Source: Blumeriella jaapii
Taxonomy: Eukaryota > Ascomycota > Leotiomycetes > Helotiales > Drepanopezizaceae
Length of the DNA: 64,000 nt
Assembly (NCBI GenBank): GCA_009599575.1
Contig: VWND01000089.1
Span: forward strand, 1 to 64,000
Reading direction: 5' to 3'
Position 1 is the stretch's first letter, and every line of letters begins with the position of its first letter. Under the pieces are notes generated by a model, which worked only from the letters and a program-made list of their open reading frames with translations, did no database searches and was not told where the DNA came from. Shown one piece after another: positions 34,340 to 43,840 of the stretch. The position numbers and the translations under genes are program-made.

Positions 34340-34407
34340 ACCAAGGTCTGCCAAAACTGGTCACTAACCTTGTTGACCATCAAAATTCTTTGGCTTATAA
34401 TATTAGG
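34340..34407 (+). repeat. 70-bp direct repeat, right copy
   Basis: GGTCTGCCAAAACTGG to CTTATAATATTAG, the partner of 14501-14571. It follows immediately after an LTR end. Confidence 0.7.
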
Positions 34408-34598
34408 GCAGAAATCAGTTTAATTATCAACCTACCAATTCATTTCATTAGTATTTTTTTGCCATTTGAACCTTACAAAAGTCTCCGCATTCAATAAGAA
34501 ACCCACCACAAGACTAAGCGAGGCTTTGTCGCGATGCATACGCGTAAGCGATAATCAGGTGACATAGATACGCGAACAGAAAAGACCGAACCGTCACA
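34408..34598 (-). repeat. Diverged LTR-like sequence before the kinase gene
   Basis: From about 34477 the sequence lines up with the second half of the gypsy LTR: AGTCTCCGCA, then GAAACCCACCA, AGAC, a TACG core, GGTGAC and a final CCGTCACA at 34591-34598. Gaps are needed and identity is moderate, so this may be a related family. It ends 33 bp before the kinase start codon. Confidence 0.5.
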
Positions 34599-34631
34599 CA
34601 AATCATCTTTCTTTCCCGAACATAGAAAATC

Positions 34632-35966
34632 ATGGCCGCTGCTCAAACGCTCGAAGGCCTAAAGGCCGGAGACTACAAAGGCAGCAAACGTCTCAAGCTC
34701 TCCAGTTCCCTGGCCACGTTTCCGCGAGAAATATTTTCCCTTTTCTCCACCCTCGAAATCCTAGACTTATCAGGCAATCCACTCTCCTCCCTCCCTAAAG
34801 AAATCTCCCGCCTTCACAAGCTCAGAATCGCCTTCTTTTCAGACTGCAACTTCGCCATATTCCCGAAGGAATTGGCGCAATGCCGGTCCCTGGAAATGAT
34901 TGCGTTCAAGGGCAATGGCATGACGAGCGTTCCAGAAGACGCATTCCCGCGGAAGTTGAGATGGCTGATCTTGACTAACAACCGCATCACAAAGCTTCCG
35001 GCGAGTATTGGGCAGTGTCATCGCTTGCAAAAATGCATGTTGGCCGGGAACCAGCTCACGGCGCTGCCGGACGAGATGTCTCGGTGCCGAAGCCTCGGGC
35101 TGCTGCGATTGTCGTCGAACAACCTGACGTTGCTCCCACGGTGGCTTCTCGAGCTGCCGGAACTGTCGTTCCTGTCGTTTGCAGGAAATCCGTGTACGCC
35201 TTCGTCAGAGCATAACCCAACCCTGGATGATATCGCGTGGTCTGAGCTATCTGTTGCGGACCTGCTCGGCGAGGGCGCATCGGGCATCATTTCCAAAGGC
35301 GTTTGGAAGACTCCTGATGAGGCGAAGACAGTGGCTATTAAGCTCTTCAAGGGCGAAGTCACGAGCGATGGCTCGCCAGCTGACGAGATGGCTGCGACCA
35401 TCACCGCTGGTCAGCACCCGAACCTCATTGATCCGATTGGCAAGATTCACGGGCATCCGGAAAAGCGCGGATTGGTGTTGGAGCTCATCCCACCGTATTA
35501 TAGGAATCTCGGTCTCCCCCCGACTCTGGATACGTGTACACGAGACTCGTATCCTCCCGAGACGGTCTTCTCGCTTCAGGTGTGCAAGAATATCTTGCTT
35601 GGAATCGCAGCAGCAGCTCAACATCTCCACGGGCGCGGGATCGCGCATGGAGATCTGTACGCTCATAACATTCTGATAGACCAGGCTGGGCACGCGTTGC
35701 TTGGGGATTTTGGCGCTGCCACGATCTACGGCGGGGGGAGCGACAAGGCAGCGATGTTGGAACGGATGGAAGTGCTTGCGTTTGGGCATCTGATTGAGGA
35801 TCTACTGGGATTGGTGGAAACAAAGCGCGACGTGGAGTGGGATGTGGTAGAGAAGGATGCGATCTTGATAGAGGGGTTGAACCTGTTGCATTGGAAATGC
35901 ACTATTCCGGTCGTCAGAGCGAGGCCGCGCTTTGCGGAGGTGCTGGAAGAATTGAAAGGGCTCTAG
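34632..35966 (+). CDS. Leucine-rich-repeat protein kinase, bacterial-type
   Basis: 444 residues in a single exon. Residues ~20-190 hold about seven leucine-rich repeats of the form LxxLxLxxNxLxxLP. Residues ~205-444 are a protein kinase domain with a glycine loop GEGASG (213-218), VAIK lysine 237, catalytic loop HGDLYAHN (Asp341, Asn346) and DFGAA (Asp359). The HGDLYAHN loop and the LRR-before-kinase layout are, from general knowledge, those of a family common in proteobacteria and rare in fungi. A cytoplasmic Ser/Thr kinase is likely; there is no signal peptide or membrane segment. All catalytic residues are present, so it may be active. It is the first intact gene after the repeat compartment. 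Horizontal transfer is an inference. The alternative is an old fungal family with patchy retention. Confidence 0.88.
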   Translation: MAAAQTLEGLKAGDYKGSKRLKLSSSLATFPREIFSLFSTLEILDLSGNPLSSLPKEISRLHKLRIAFFSDCNFAIFPKELAQCRSLEMIAFKGNGMTSVPEDAFPRKLRWLILTNNRITKLPASIGQCHRLQKCMLAGNQLTALPDEMSRCRSLGLLRLSSNNLTLLPRWLLELPELSFLSFAGNPCTPSSEHNPTLDDIAWSELSVADLLGEGASGIISKGVWKTPDEAKTVAIKLFKGEVTSDGSPADEMAATITAGQHPNLIDPIGKIHGHPEKRGLVLELIPPYYRNLGLPPTLDTCTRDSYPPETVFSLQVCKNILLGIAAAAQHLHGRGIAHGDLYAHNILIDQAGHALLGDFGAATIYGGGSDKAAMLERMEVLAFGHLIEDLLGLVETKRDVEWDVVEKDAILIEGLNLLHWKCTIPVVRARPRFAEVLEELKGL

Positions 35967-37581
35967 ATGTGGACTGACGGTGGATCGTTGTGTTTTAGCT
36001 GAGCAAATACTAGACAGATTGGAGTTGCGTAGCTTAGAGCTGAACCTTAGACCGATCTGGTTGCTAGAAATCTTGTGATCGAATTACGACTTCTTAGGCT
36101 GGACTTCAGGATCCTAGTGCAGTCAGCGTAGATTAGAATCGCATCGGATTGACACTCTGTTCAGCTCCGGAAGATGATCTTATTCGGTGTAGTGTGTATC
36201 GATCTCATAAAACCATCAATTCTTATTTACGAGACAGCACCACAAACCTCTTCCGAGTTCTTTCGAATCTCACCGAGGAGCTCCTCAATCCATATTGGAC
36301 ATTCTCTAGATCTTTAAAACTAGAAGGCCGGGGTAAGTCGCTGGAGGCTGCATTGATTCGTCTAGACGTAAATCAATACTACTACTACTACTATTACTAC
36401 CACAAAAGCATCTATGCGAGCATTGTAGGACCACCATTCTCCACTGGGGCGACACTTATGTCTGCATCCTCACTTGCCTTGTGAACTGCAATGACATTTC
36501 TTCGTTTCCAAATATCACAACCGCATCATATTTCTCAACGGACGGGCATTCAGTTCTTTTATCTCGCACAAGTATCGTTACAGGATGGCCGGTTCAACAG
36601 CTGCTGCTCCATACACATCAGCTTTAGTCCAAATCGAATTAAACGCCTTTCGTTCCGGAAATTGGTGTAACTGGGCTTGTCAGGGCCCGCAACGCATTTG
36701 GCTTGTGAGTTTTCTTATAATATCTCAACAAGGCTTTCAGTAGCAAAAGAGAGGCTCGCAAAAAGAAGCTGGCGGCGCACTTTTCTACCACTCTTTTTTT
36801 CCGGTCTGGGCCACACCGTGCTGAGATCATCTTTGCGGAAGGAGCCGATCATTCGGCAGCCTGTAAGCAACAAGAGGAGGCCTATCGGTTTTTGGGGGAG
36901 TATTCGAAGTTCTCTGGACGTTTACTTCCGCCGGTTCACCAGTTCCTAGCTCGCTATATTAGAAGAAGCAAATAACCAGAAGATGAGCAAAGCACGTTTG
37001 CCCAATTACAAAAGGACGGACAAATAGATTGTTTATAGGGTTTCGCCGAAGCTAAAGAGAGGAAGGTCGACCGAGACACATTTCGAAACAAAGGGTAGAT
37101 TCCCAGCGCCTACGATACTCGGATCATTCTGATTCCAGGGACTCGACTGTACAGTATATTCCAAATCGAACACCGTCGGTACTCTGGACAGTGAGCAGCT
37201 CTCCTAATGACAGTCGACCATTCGGGGTACCATCTGAAACCAATGCAGATGCTGAGCGTACAAATGCTTGGAAATTGTCGTTAGCTGAGGCAGAGACATG
37301 GCCAGAAGGTAATGGAGTATGAAGAACGCCATCCAGTCGAAGAGAAGTCAACGAAGGGTGGCCAGTGTGAAGTTTGTCAACCTAGCGATATTTATCAGGT
37401 TGGGGCGGACTGTTTGGGTAAATAGATCAGAATTACATCCTCGCTTCGTCTCCGGCGCGGAAGCACTACCGCTCCGCCCGGGCCAACATATTTCCGTTCA
37501 AGAAATCAACCTGACCATCGCGACTTTTTCCTTCTCACCTCCACTTCCAATTCCACCACCACCAGCTCACGCTGAATCAAC
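35967..37581. other. Intergenic region, kinase to RRP41
   Basis: No supported gene. At 36358-36402 TCTAGACGTAAATCAAT plus (ACT)n repeats the flank seen at 34164-34215. An 81-codon plus-strand frame at about 36719-36961 ends in a plausible C-terminus (FLARYIRRSK) and is preceded by a GTGAGT...TTTCAG pair, but the upstream phase does not join. It may be a remnant. The last ~200 bp probably contain the RRP41 promoter. Confidence 0.5.
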
Positions 37582-38479
37582 ATGCCGCTCGACACCTCAA
37601 CCTACTCGCTCGCGCTGTTGCGTCTCGACGGGCGCCGCTGGAACGAGCTCCGCCGCCTCACGGCCCAGATGCGCACCCAGGCCGCCGCGGACGGGAGCTC
37701 TTACTTCGAGATGGGCAACACAAAAGTCATCTGCACAGTGACTGGGCCGAGTGAAGGTAAGGCCGGGCAGGCTGGTGGAGGAGGAGCACGAGACAAGGCG
37801 ACGGTCGACGTCAGTATCAGCGTAGCGGGCTTCTCGGGCGTGGACAGGAAGAGGGGGGGTGCTGGGAGGGGCGACAAGTGAGTTCTGCTGTTCTACCTAC
37901 ATTGATACCTTCGGTCTGGAGACCTCCGAGAAGGATGGGAATGGGTGTGGAATGGAATGAGGTGGACGAGGGCTGACGGTGTGTTTGTGTGTGCGAAATA
38001 GACGCATCGCCGAGATGCAGACGACGATTTCGTCCGCCTTTGGCCAGACGCTCTTCACGCACCTCTTCCCGCACAGCAGCATCGCGCTCACCCTGCACGT
38101 CCTCGCGCAGGACGGATCCCTTCTCGCGGCGTGTATCAACGCGGCGACGTTGGCGCTCATAGACGCCGGTATTCCGATGCGCGACTACATCTGCGCGTGC
38201 ACCGCCGGCTCGACGTCCTCGTACAGCAGCAACGACGAGCAGGCTGACCCGCTGCTAGACCTGAACGCGAGCGAGGAGCAGGAGCTGCCGTTCGTGACGG
38301 TCGCGACGGTGGGCAAGAGTGATGATGTGAGCGTGCTGGTCATGGAGACGAGGGTCCAGGTGGGGAGATTGGAGGGCATGCTGGCGGTGGGCGTGGATGG
38401 GTGCAAGCAGGTTAGGGATATCCTGGACAAGTTTGTGAGGGAAAGGGGAGAGAAAATGCTGGAGGGGAGTAAGATGTGA
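37582..38479 (+). CDS. RRP41: Exosome complex subunit RRP41 (RNase PH-like)
   Basis: Two exons, 37582-37877 and 38002-38479, joined over a 124-bp intron (GTGAGT ... AATAG). The join restores GDKRIAEMQTT and gives 257 residues, about the usual RRP41 length. It starts MPLDTSTYSLALLRLDGRRWNELR, followed by GSSYFEMGNTKVICTVTGP, the hallmark RNase PH-fold N-terminus of RRP41/Ski6. Later QDGSLLAACINAATLALIDAGIPM is equally typical. It is one of six RNase PH-like subunits forming the catalytically inert RNA exosome ring that processes and degrades RNA in nucleus and cytoplasm. A ~20-residue Gly/Ala-rich insert (residues ~58-70) is longer than in yeast. It is convergent with the PDI gene, 294 bp apart. 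Confidence 0.95.
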
Positions 38480-38773
38480 TTGAGAGGGATATCAGGGAAG
38501 ATGAGCTGCTGAATACGGTTCGAGGGCCAGCCTGCCCGAGGGCTGCAAAGCATCGCGGAGGCTCTGCTGCATGGGCCGATTTTGAGCGGCAGAGCCTTCT
38601 AAGAGGGAGCTTTGCTGAATGATTGAGAAGGTATATCACGGAAAGCGGAAAAGCGCACTGCATATTTAGGCATGATACCCGGAGTTGATGGAGTCGGTAG
38701 AATAGAACCAATACGGAACAAGCAATCCCATCTTTTGCAAATGCCTAGCGACGCCCTTTCGCCCGTTGATATC

Positions 38774-40281
38774 TCAAAGTTCATTATGCACCTGCTGCTT
38801 CTCCTCCTTCTCCTTCTCCTTCTCTTCCGTCACAATAGGCTCCTGTGCTTCTCCAGCTGCTGCTTCCGCTTCCTCACCCTCGGCCTCTTCTGGAATTAAT
38901 CCCGCTGGAATCTTGTGCTTAGCACCTTCGCCCAATCGAATGGCATCAACCCATCTCTCGATGGCCTCCTCGCGGACATCCTCCTCGCTAACGCTGTCTC
39001 CACTTGGGATGTTTCTCCACCATCCTCGACGTCCGTTGACAGCAATGACTGCCGTCTCACTGCCCAGTTTCAAAGCATCCCTTATCTTGGCTGCTCCAGC
39101 GTTCTCGGCTGGGACTTGGTAGAAAGGAAATAGCTTGCGGGCATGCATCTTGTGCTTGTGCGCCACTTCGGAGAGAGAGGTGAGGGCAGCCGCGGCTTTG
39201 TCGTTGGCGGAGGAAGATACGAAGGCAAGAACACAAGTGCCGGTCTTGGGACCAAAGCACTCGGCCTCGAGCTTTTCGGGTGTCTCCAAGATGTCGAGCG
39301 GCGGTGCGGCGGGGAGGTCCACGGGCTTCTCGGCCTCGACCGAGGGCTGCGTGGATTCGGTGGCATCCTCGACGAGGGTCTCGTCTGCAGCGGCAGGCTC
39401 CTCTTTTTTGGCCTCCTTGGTCTTCTTCGTCTTTTTCTTCTCCTTGCTTTGGACCTTGACCTTTGCCGGGGCCGGGTCTGGGTTTGGCTCCGCAGCTTGA
39501 GACAAGAACTTGACCATGGCCTCCTTCTTCATCTCTCCATCATACACAATGCCCTCTGCCTCCTTGCCTCCCGGCAGTAACAGCAATGTGGGGAAATTGC
39601 TGATACCAAACAGCTCCAGCGACGCCTTTTCTTTCTCGGTATTTCGGATTTGCGCCACTTTGATGCTGCCCTTGAACTCAATAGCCAGCGCCTTCAACAA
39701 CGCGCTCGTCTTCCCTTTGTCGGAAAACAGGATTGCCTTCGCCGTGTCATTTGCTTCCGCCAACCAGCTCTCCAACGACTTGTCTTCCACACGCTTCACC
39801 AAGTTGGGGATCTTATCGATGACCGCGTCGACAATCCCCTTCGCTGTCCGCGGGCCCTGGTAGTCCTCCACAATTGGCCTTCCGGGTGTCTTCCCCGGCT
39901 TTACGAGTTTGAGGGTAGGGAAGCCTTTAACGTCCATGGTGCTACAGAATTGTTTGTTGCTGTCGTCATCGCAGTCGATGGCTGCTACTTTCGCAAGGCC
40001 TTGGAGGTTCGCAGCCGCTTTCTCGTAGGCGGGCTGCAGGTTTTTGCAATGTCCGCACCAAGGGGCATAGAATTCAACAATCTGGAGGGGGTTAGTGGGG
40101 TACTGTCCTGAAGCTGGTGAGTGTTGCTCACGGAGGTGTAGTTCGATTGGGCAATCAGACGATCGTAGCTCTTGCCATCGACCTGGAGGACCTTGGAGCT
40201 CTTGGGGTATAGTCCTGCATTCACGGGGATAGCAGCGAGGAGGGCCGCTGCCACGACGGCGAGGGTATGGGTGTGGACCAT
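38774..40281 (-). CDS. ER protein disulfide isomerase (Mpd1/P5-like)
   Basis: Minus strand, exon 1 40281-40132 and exon 2 40081-38774, intron of 50 bp (GTGAGC ... CACTAAC ... CAG). 485 residues. A signal peptide (residues 1-22, HTLAVVAAALLAAIPVNA) leads into a thioredoxin domain with the active site WCGHC at 58-62. A second thioredoxin-like region without CxxC carries the cis-proline loop NFPTLLLL. A Lys/Glu/Ala-rich linker and a third, redox-inactive region follow. The C-terminus HNEL is an ER-retention variant of HDEL. The protein would form or reshuffle disulfides in the ER lumen. The start was set at the Met before the signal peptide; the frame is open 18 codons farther upstream. A (CTT/CTC)n tract codes for KEKEKEEK near the end. 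Confidence 0.92.
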
Positions 40282-40731
40282 GTTGAAGGCTGTTTGATGA
40301 TTGACTGTACTGCTGCGCAGTGGTTTAATGATCAATTCATGAAGTCGGATATGGCAAAGAGACCAGAGAAAAACAATGTCGGCTGTTCGACATGCGATTC
40401 GATCGTGTTGATTTGACAGGCTGTCCTGATCTAAAGTTGGTAAGTCAGTACTTATCTATAAAACCCAAAGGCCACTTTGACGTTTGACACCTTACGCTAT
40501 ATAATCCGGGGTAAAAGCACCGACATGCATTAGTACAATAGGGGCAAAAAGTATCTGCATCCCCGTTTGAAAGCCAAGGCAGCTGTAAAGCAGATGTCAA
40601 TATTTAAATACAACGCTATAAAATATAACTTTTCAGCCTCGTTGTTCTGAAACAAAATTCCGGAAGAGATGTAGTTTGAAGCGTTTGCTTCCACGAAGAT
40701 TTGCGGTTCGAGTCGAAATGCGCAAAAGCAG

Positions 40732-40972
40732 TGTGACGACTCATTCTTTTGCCACCTCTCGTGTCACCCCAGCAACTACGTATAGTTGCAAGCTCCCTGG
40801 TCTCCTGGTGGGTCTCCCATCAACTGTGGAGACTTTTCATGTATATAAGGCTCTCTCCCCTTAGCAACCTCTGCCTTCTGCAGTTGTTGATTCTAAGCTC
40901 GTTTCTCATATCATGTGAACCTGGCGACCCCAGTTGACTGATCTCAGCCCTTCGACTGATTAGATCGTCACA
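40732..40972 (+). mobile_element. Solo gypsy LTR, nearly RIP-free
   Basis: 241 bp, TGTGACGA to TCGTCACA, flanked by a perfect target duplication AGCAG (40727-40731 and 40973-40977). It has the nest-family sequence with a TATATAAGG box at 40842-40850 but keeps C and G at sites changed in the nest copies. A ~25-bp piece around the AATAAA region is missing. It lies 451 bp upstream of the PDI start, in opposite orientation to it. Confidence 0.95.
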
Positions 40973-42332
40973 AGCAGAGGCTAAGGTAAACACTGATTTA
41001 ATAGCTTCGATATCTCAAGTGCAGTTGCCGTCGAAGTTTTATTTAATATCTATTTTACTTAATGTAACTAATGGTACTACTAGTGGGAAAACCCCTTGTG
41101 ATGACAGGTCTGTAAACAGTTTACGTTGGTTACGATGTTTTTAAATTAAGAGGTTGCGAGTTCTGAAATACAAAGTGTATGCGCGATAGAGTCAGTCAGA
41201 TGACCAGAGCGTGACATCATGTGATTTGACAATCATGTGGTCGAAAGGTAATTTGTCCATCCATCCCCTCATACCTTCCATTTCAAAAATGTATGAGTTT
41301 CCTACACTTCAGAGAGGCGCTGAACCCAAGTTACCACAGCCAAGATCGTATTTAAGCTGAGTGTACTAGTATTCGCCGTGAAAACTTGTCAGCATGGGTT
41401 TTGAGCTTTTACACATGTGGGTGAAATCATGAGTTCGGATTGAAGCGGAGCGGACGCAGAATGGAGGTACTCGAGTAGCGTGATTTTGCTGAGCGAAATT
41501 CTTGGTATGTAAACAAGCCATGCCCTACTTCAACGATGACAAGAACTCGTTCCAGCTTATTATGATTTAATTGATCAACATTCCAAAGCAGTTTTTGTCA
41601 CAATAGATATCATCTTACCCACTAACAGAAACGACGAGTCGAGGCGAACCTAAGCACCCGCTAATACAACAAGCACCCATGAAATTTCGAACAACAACTC
41701 CTCGTGACTCGACCAAGAGAGCAGTTACCGGGCCTTTCCAGTGATTCCCGAAGCCCCTGAATTGTACAGTTCGCAGCCTCGAATTGGAGTCCAGGTGCTC
41801 GGAACTCTCCTGCAGGTCATACAGTATCAAGTGTGCATCTCGTGCACCCTCCGAGGCTTCTGTGACAAGTAAAAATATCAGCTGGTAAATCAGAGATCTT
41901 GGATAAAGCCACTTGGTACCCGAAATCTGCAGAATGGTGCAGTGAATAAGTGGTGCGCCCGCATTGTAACATAAAGACGGAATTGCTTTTGTCGTTCGCC
42001 TTCCGTATGAAATTGTAGCTATCAAATGATAAGATGTAGCTCAGAAAAACATTCTTTGTGTCTCGTGTGTTATGAAGTAGATTTCATTCCTCTTTCATCT
42101 GGGATGACTCGGACTTCTTTCTCGCCTTTCCACTTCCGATATATATGCTAAGCCCAGTGATTAATCACAACTCCGTCTTTTGAAAGTGACGGTAGTCGTT
42201 CTCTATTCTAATCTCTCCGCCTCCTATTGCTTATAATCGAGCCTTCGGAACACCAATCTGTTTCTGTTAGAAGGCTTTCTTGGACTTCTATCATAACAAA
42301 GCTAAGCGATCCCAGAAAGTGCTACAGTCAAC
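40973..42332. other. Intergenic region, solo LTR to GH128
   Basis: No gene can be supported. A 136-residue minus-strand frame (41615-42025) lacks a domain and the compositional look of its neighbours. The last ~200 bp contain ATATATATGC near 42139 and pyrimidine-rich stretches, consistent with a promoter for the glycosidase gene. Confidence 0.5.
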
Positions 42333-43281
42333 ATGGCACCAGTTACTCATTTGATCGCTGTCTTGATGATGGCCCTCCGAGTCTCATCCTCCCCAGTGAA
42401 AGACACTTTCTTCGCAACCGGTCTCTTAAACCGCAGTCTCCCAGTCATCAGTCCAAACGACCCCAAGCGTGAGCTCCCTTTTCAATCTACAGCTTTCCTA
42501 CAGAAGTGGAATGGCTCTGGAAGCCAGGTCTCCTGGGCCTACAATTGGGACTCTACCCCGCCTCACAATTTCCCCAAGGACCTCGAGTTCGTCCCTATGC
42601 TCTGGAGCGCTGATGACAGCCACACCAAGCAGGTAACGCTCCACGATGCTCCTTCCTTCTAGCCTACGCTAACAGAGACAGTGGTCCGCGAACGCCAACG
42701 CCGCCATCGCCCGCGGCTCGCACCATATCCTCTCCTTCAACGAGCCAGATCACTGCGGCGTTGCCGGGGTGGGAGCGTGCATGTCTGCTCAAGACGCCGC
42801 CAACGCATACCGCACGCACATGAATCCTTTTGCCGGGCGAGCATATCTCGGTGCACCAGCCGTCACCAACGGCCCAAACGGCTTGACGTGGCTGAAAGAT
42901 TTCCTGTCGCTGTGCATCGGCTGCCACATCGACTTTGTCCCTATCCACTGGTATGGTTCAGCGACGAATACCGTGTATTTCAAGAACTACCTGGCAGACG
43001 CTCATGCGGTTGCGGGCAGGAATCTCTGGATCACGGAGGTATGTCTACCTCCTGTTGTGCTGCGAGTAGAAGAGATACTGATAGGGTTGCAGTTTAATGG
43101 CGCGGGAAGCTCGGCTGGGAAGACAGCTTTCCTCAAGAATGTGATTCCGTGGCTTGATGCCCAGGTGTACATCACCCGGTACTCGTGGTTCTGGTGTGAT
43201 GCGAAAGCCGAGTCGCCGATTGTCGACGGCGCGGGTAACCCGACGGCACTAGGGAAGGTGTACGGGTTTAGTGCGTTTTGA
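42333..43281 (+). CDS. Secreted GH128-type glycoside hydrolase
   Basis: Three exons, 42333-42632, 42682-43038 and 43093-43281, with introns of 49 and 54 bp; the second is in frame and stop-free but interrupts the WITEF motif. 281 residues. A signal peptide (about 1-20) precedes the glycosyl hydrolase catalytic core (PF11790): VSWAYNW, FVPMLW, ILSFNEPD (Glu121), LGAPAVTNG, IDFVPIHWY, LWITEF (Glu219), RYSWFWC. The two Glu are the expected acid/base and nucleophile. Family members cut beta-1,3-glucan, so cell-wall remodelling is likely. The substrate is an inference from the family. Confidence 0.92.
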
Positions 43282-43840
43282 GGCTACTTTGGTTTGGATA
43301 GTAGAGAAGATCGAGTTTGTACGTAGCTTGCTATCTATGATGTTGGCCTGGATGGTATGTGTCTAGCACAGTGTGAGGGAAAGACATTTGTTTCAAAATA
43401 AATGCACAAAGTCAACGGTTTTAAACTCGCCAGCGAGCGAGATGTCAGGATGAAGGTAAGAATCAGCCGATGTCAATCTAGATTAAGGTAACTTTTCCGA
43501 ATCATTTAAGCTTGCTGAGTTATGCTTATAATAAGGTTCTATCCGTGATCATCTTCCCCTTTAGAGAAAACAACAAACGCAAGCGAGTCCATCAACTCGC
43601 GATATCACGCGATCACGTAATCGTCCTGCTAAGCGTGCAGCTTTCGCCCCTCGGCGCGTCGGCACGGCACATATTTTTCCGGAAAGATATTGTCGTCGTC
43701 GCCGGCAGGTCTGTAGATCTTCTTTCTCTCTGTTCTCGTGCTACGTTCCACAGATCTGTGATCTTCCCTTTTGGTCGTGTTCTCTTTTCCCGGCTGCTGC
43801 TTCGAGAATCCCCTGCTCGCTTCGACTTGGTCATTACAAC
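43282..43840. other. Intergenic region, GH128 to ABCA
   Basis: It contains the GH128 3' region and a CT-rich stretch (about 43700-43800) just before the ABCA start that looks like a fungal promoter or 5' leader. No gene or repeat seen. Confidence 0.5.

Noticed and set aside
41615..42025. 136-residue minus-strand frame
   Set aside because: No domain, no plausible promoter context, and no neighbouring exon.
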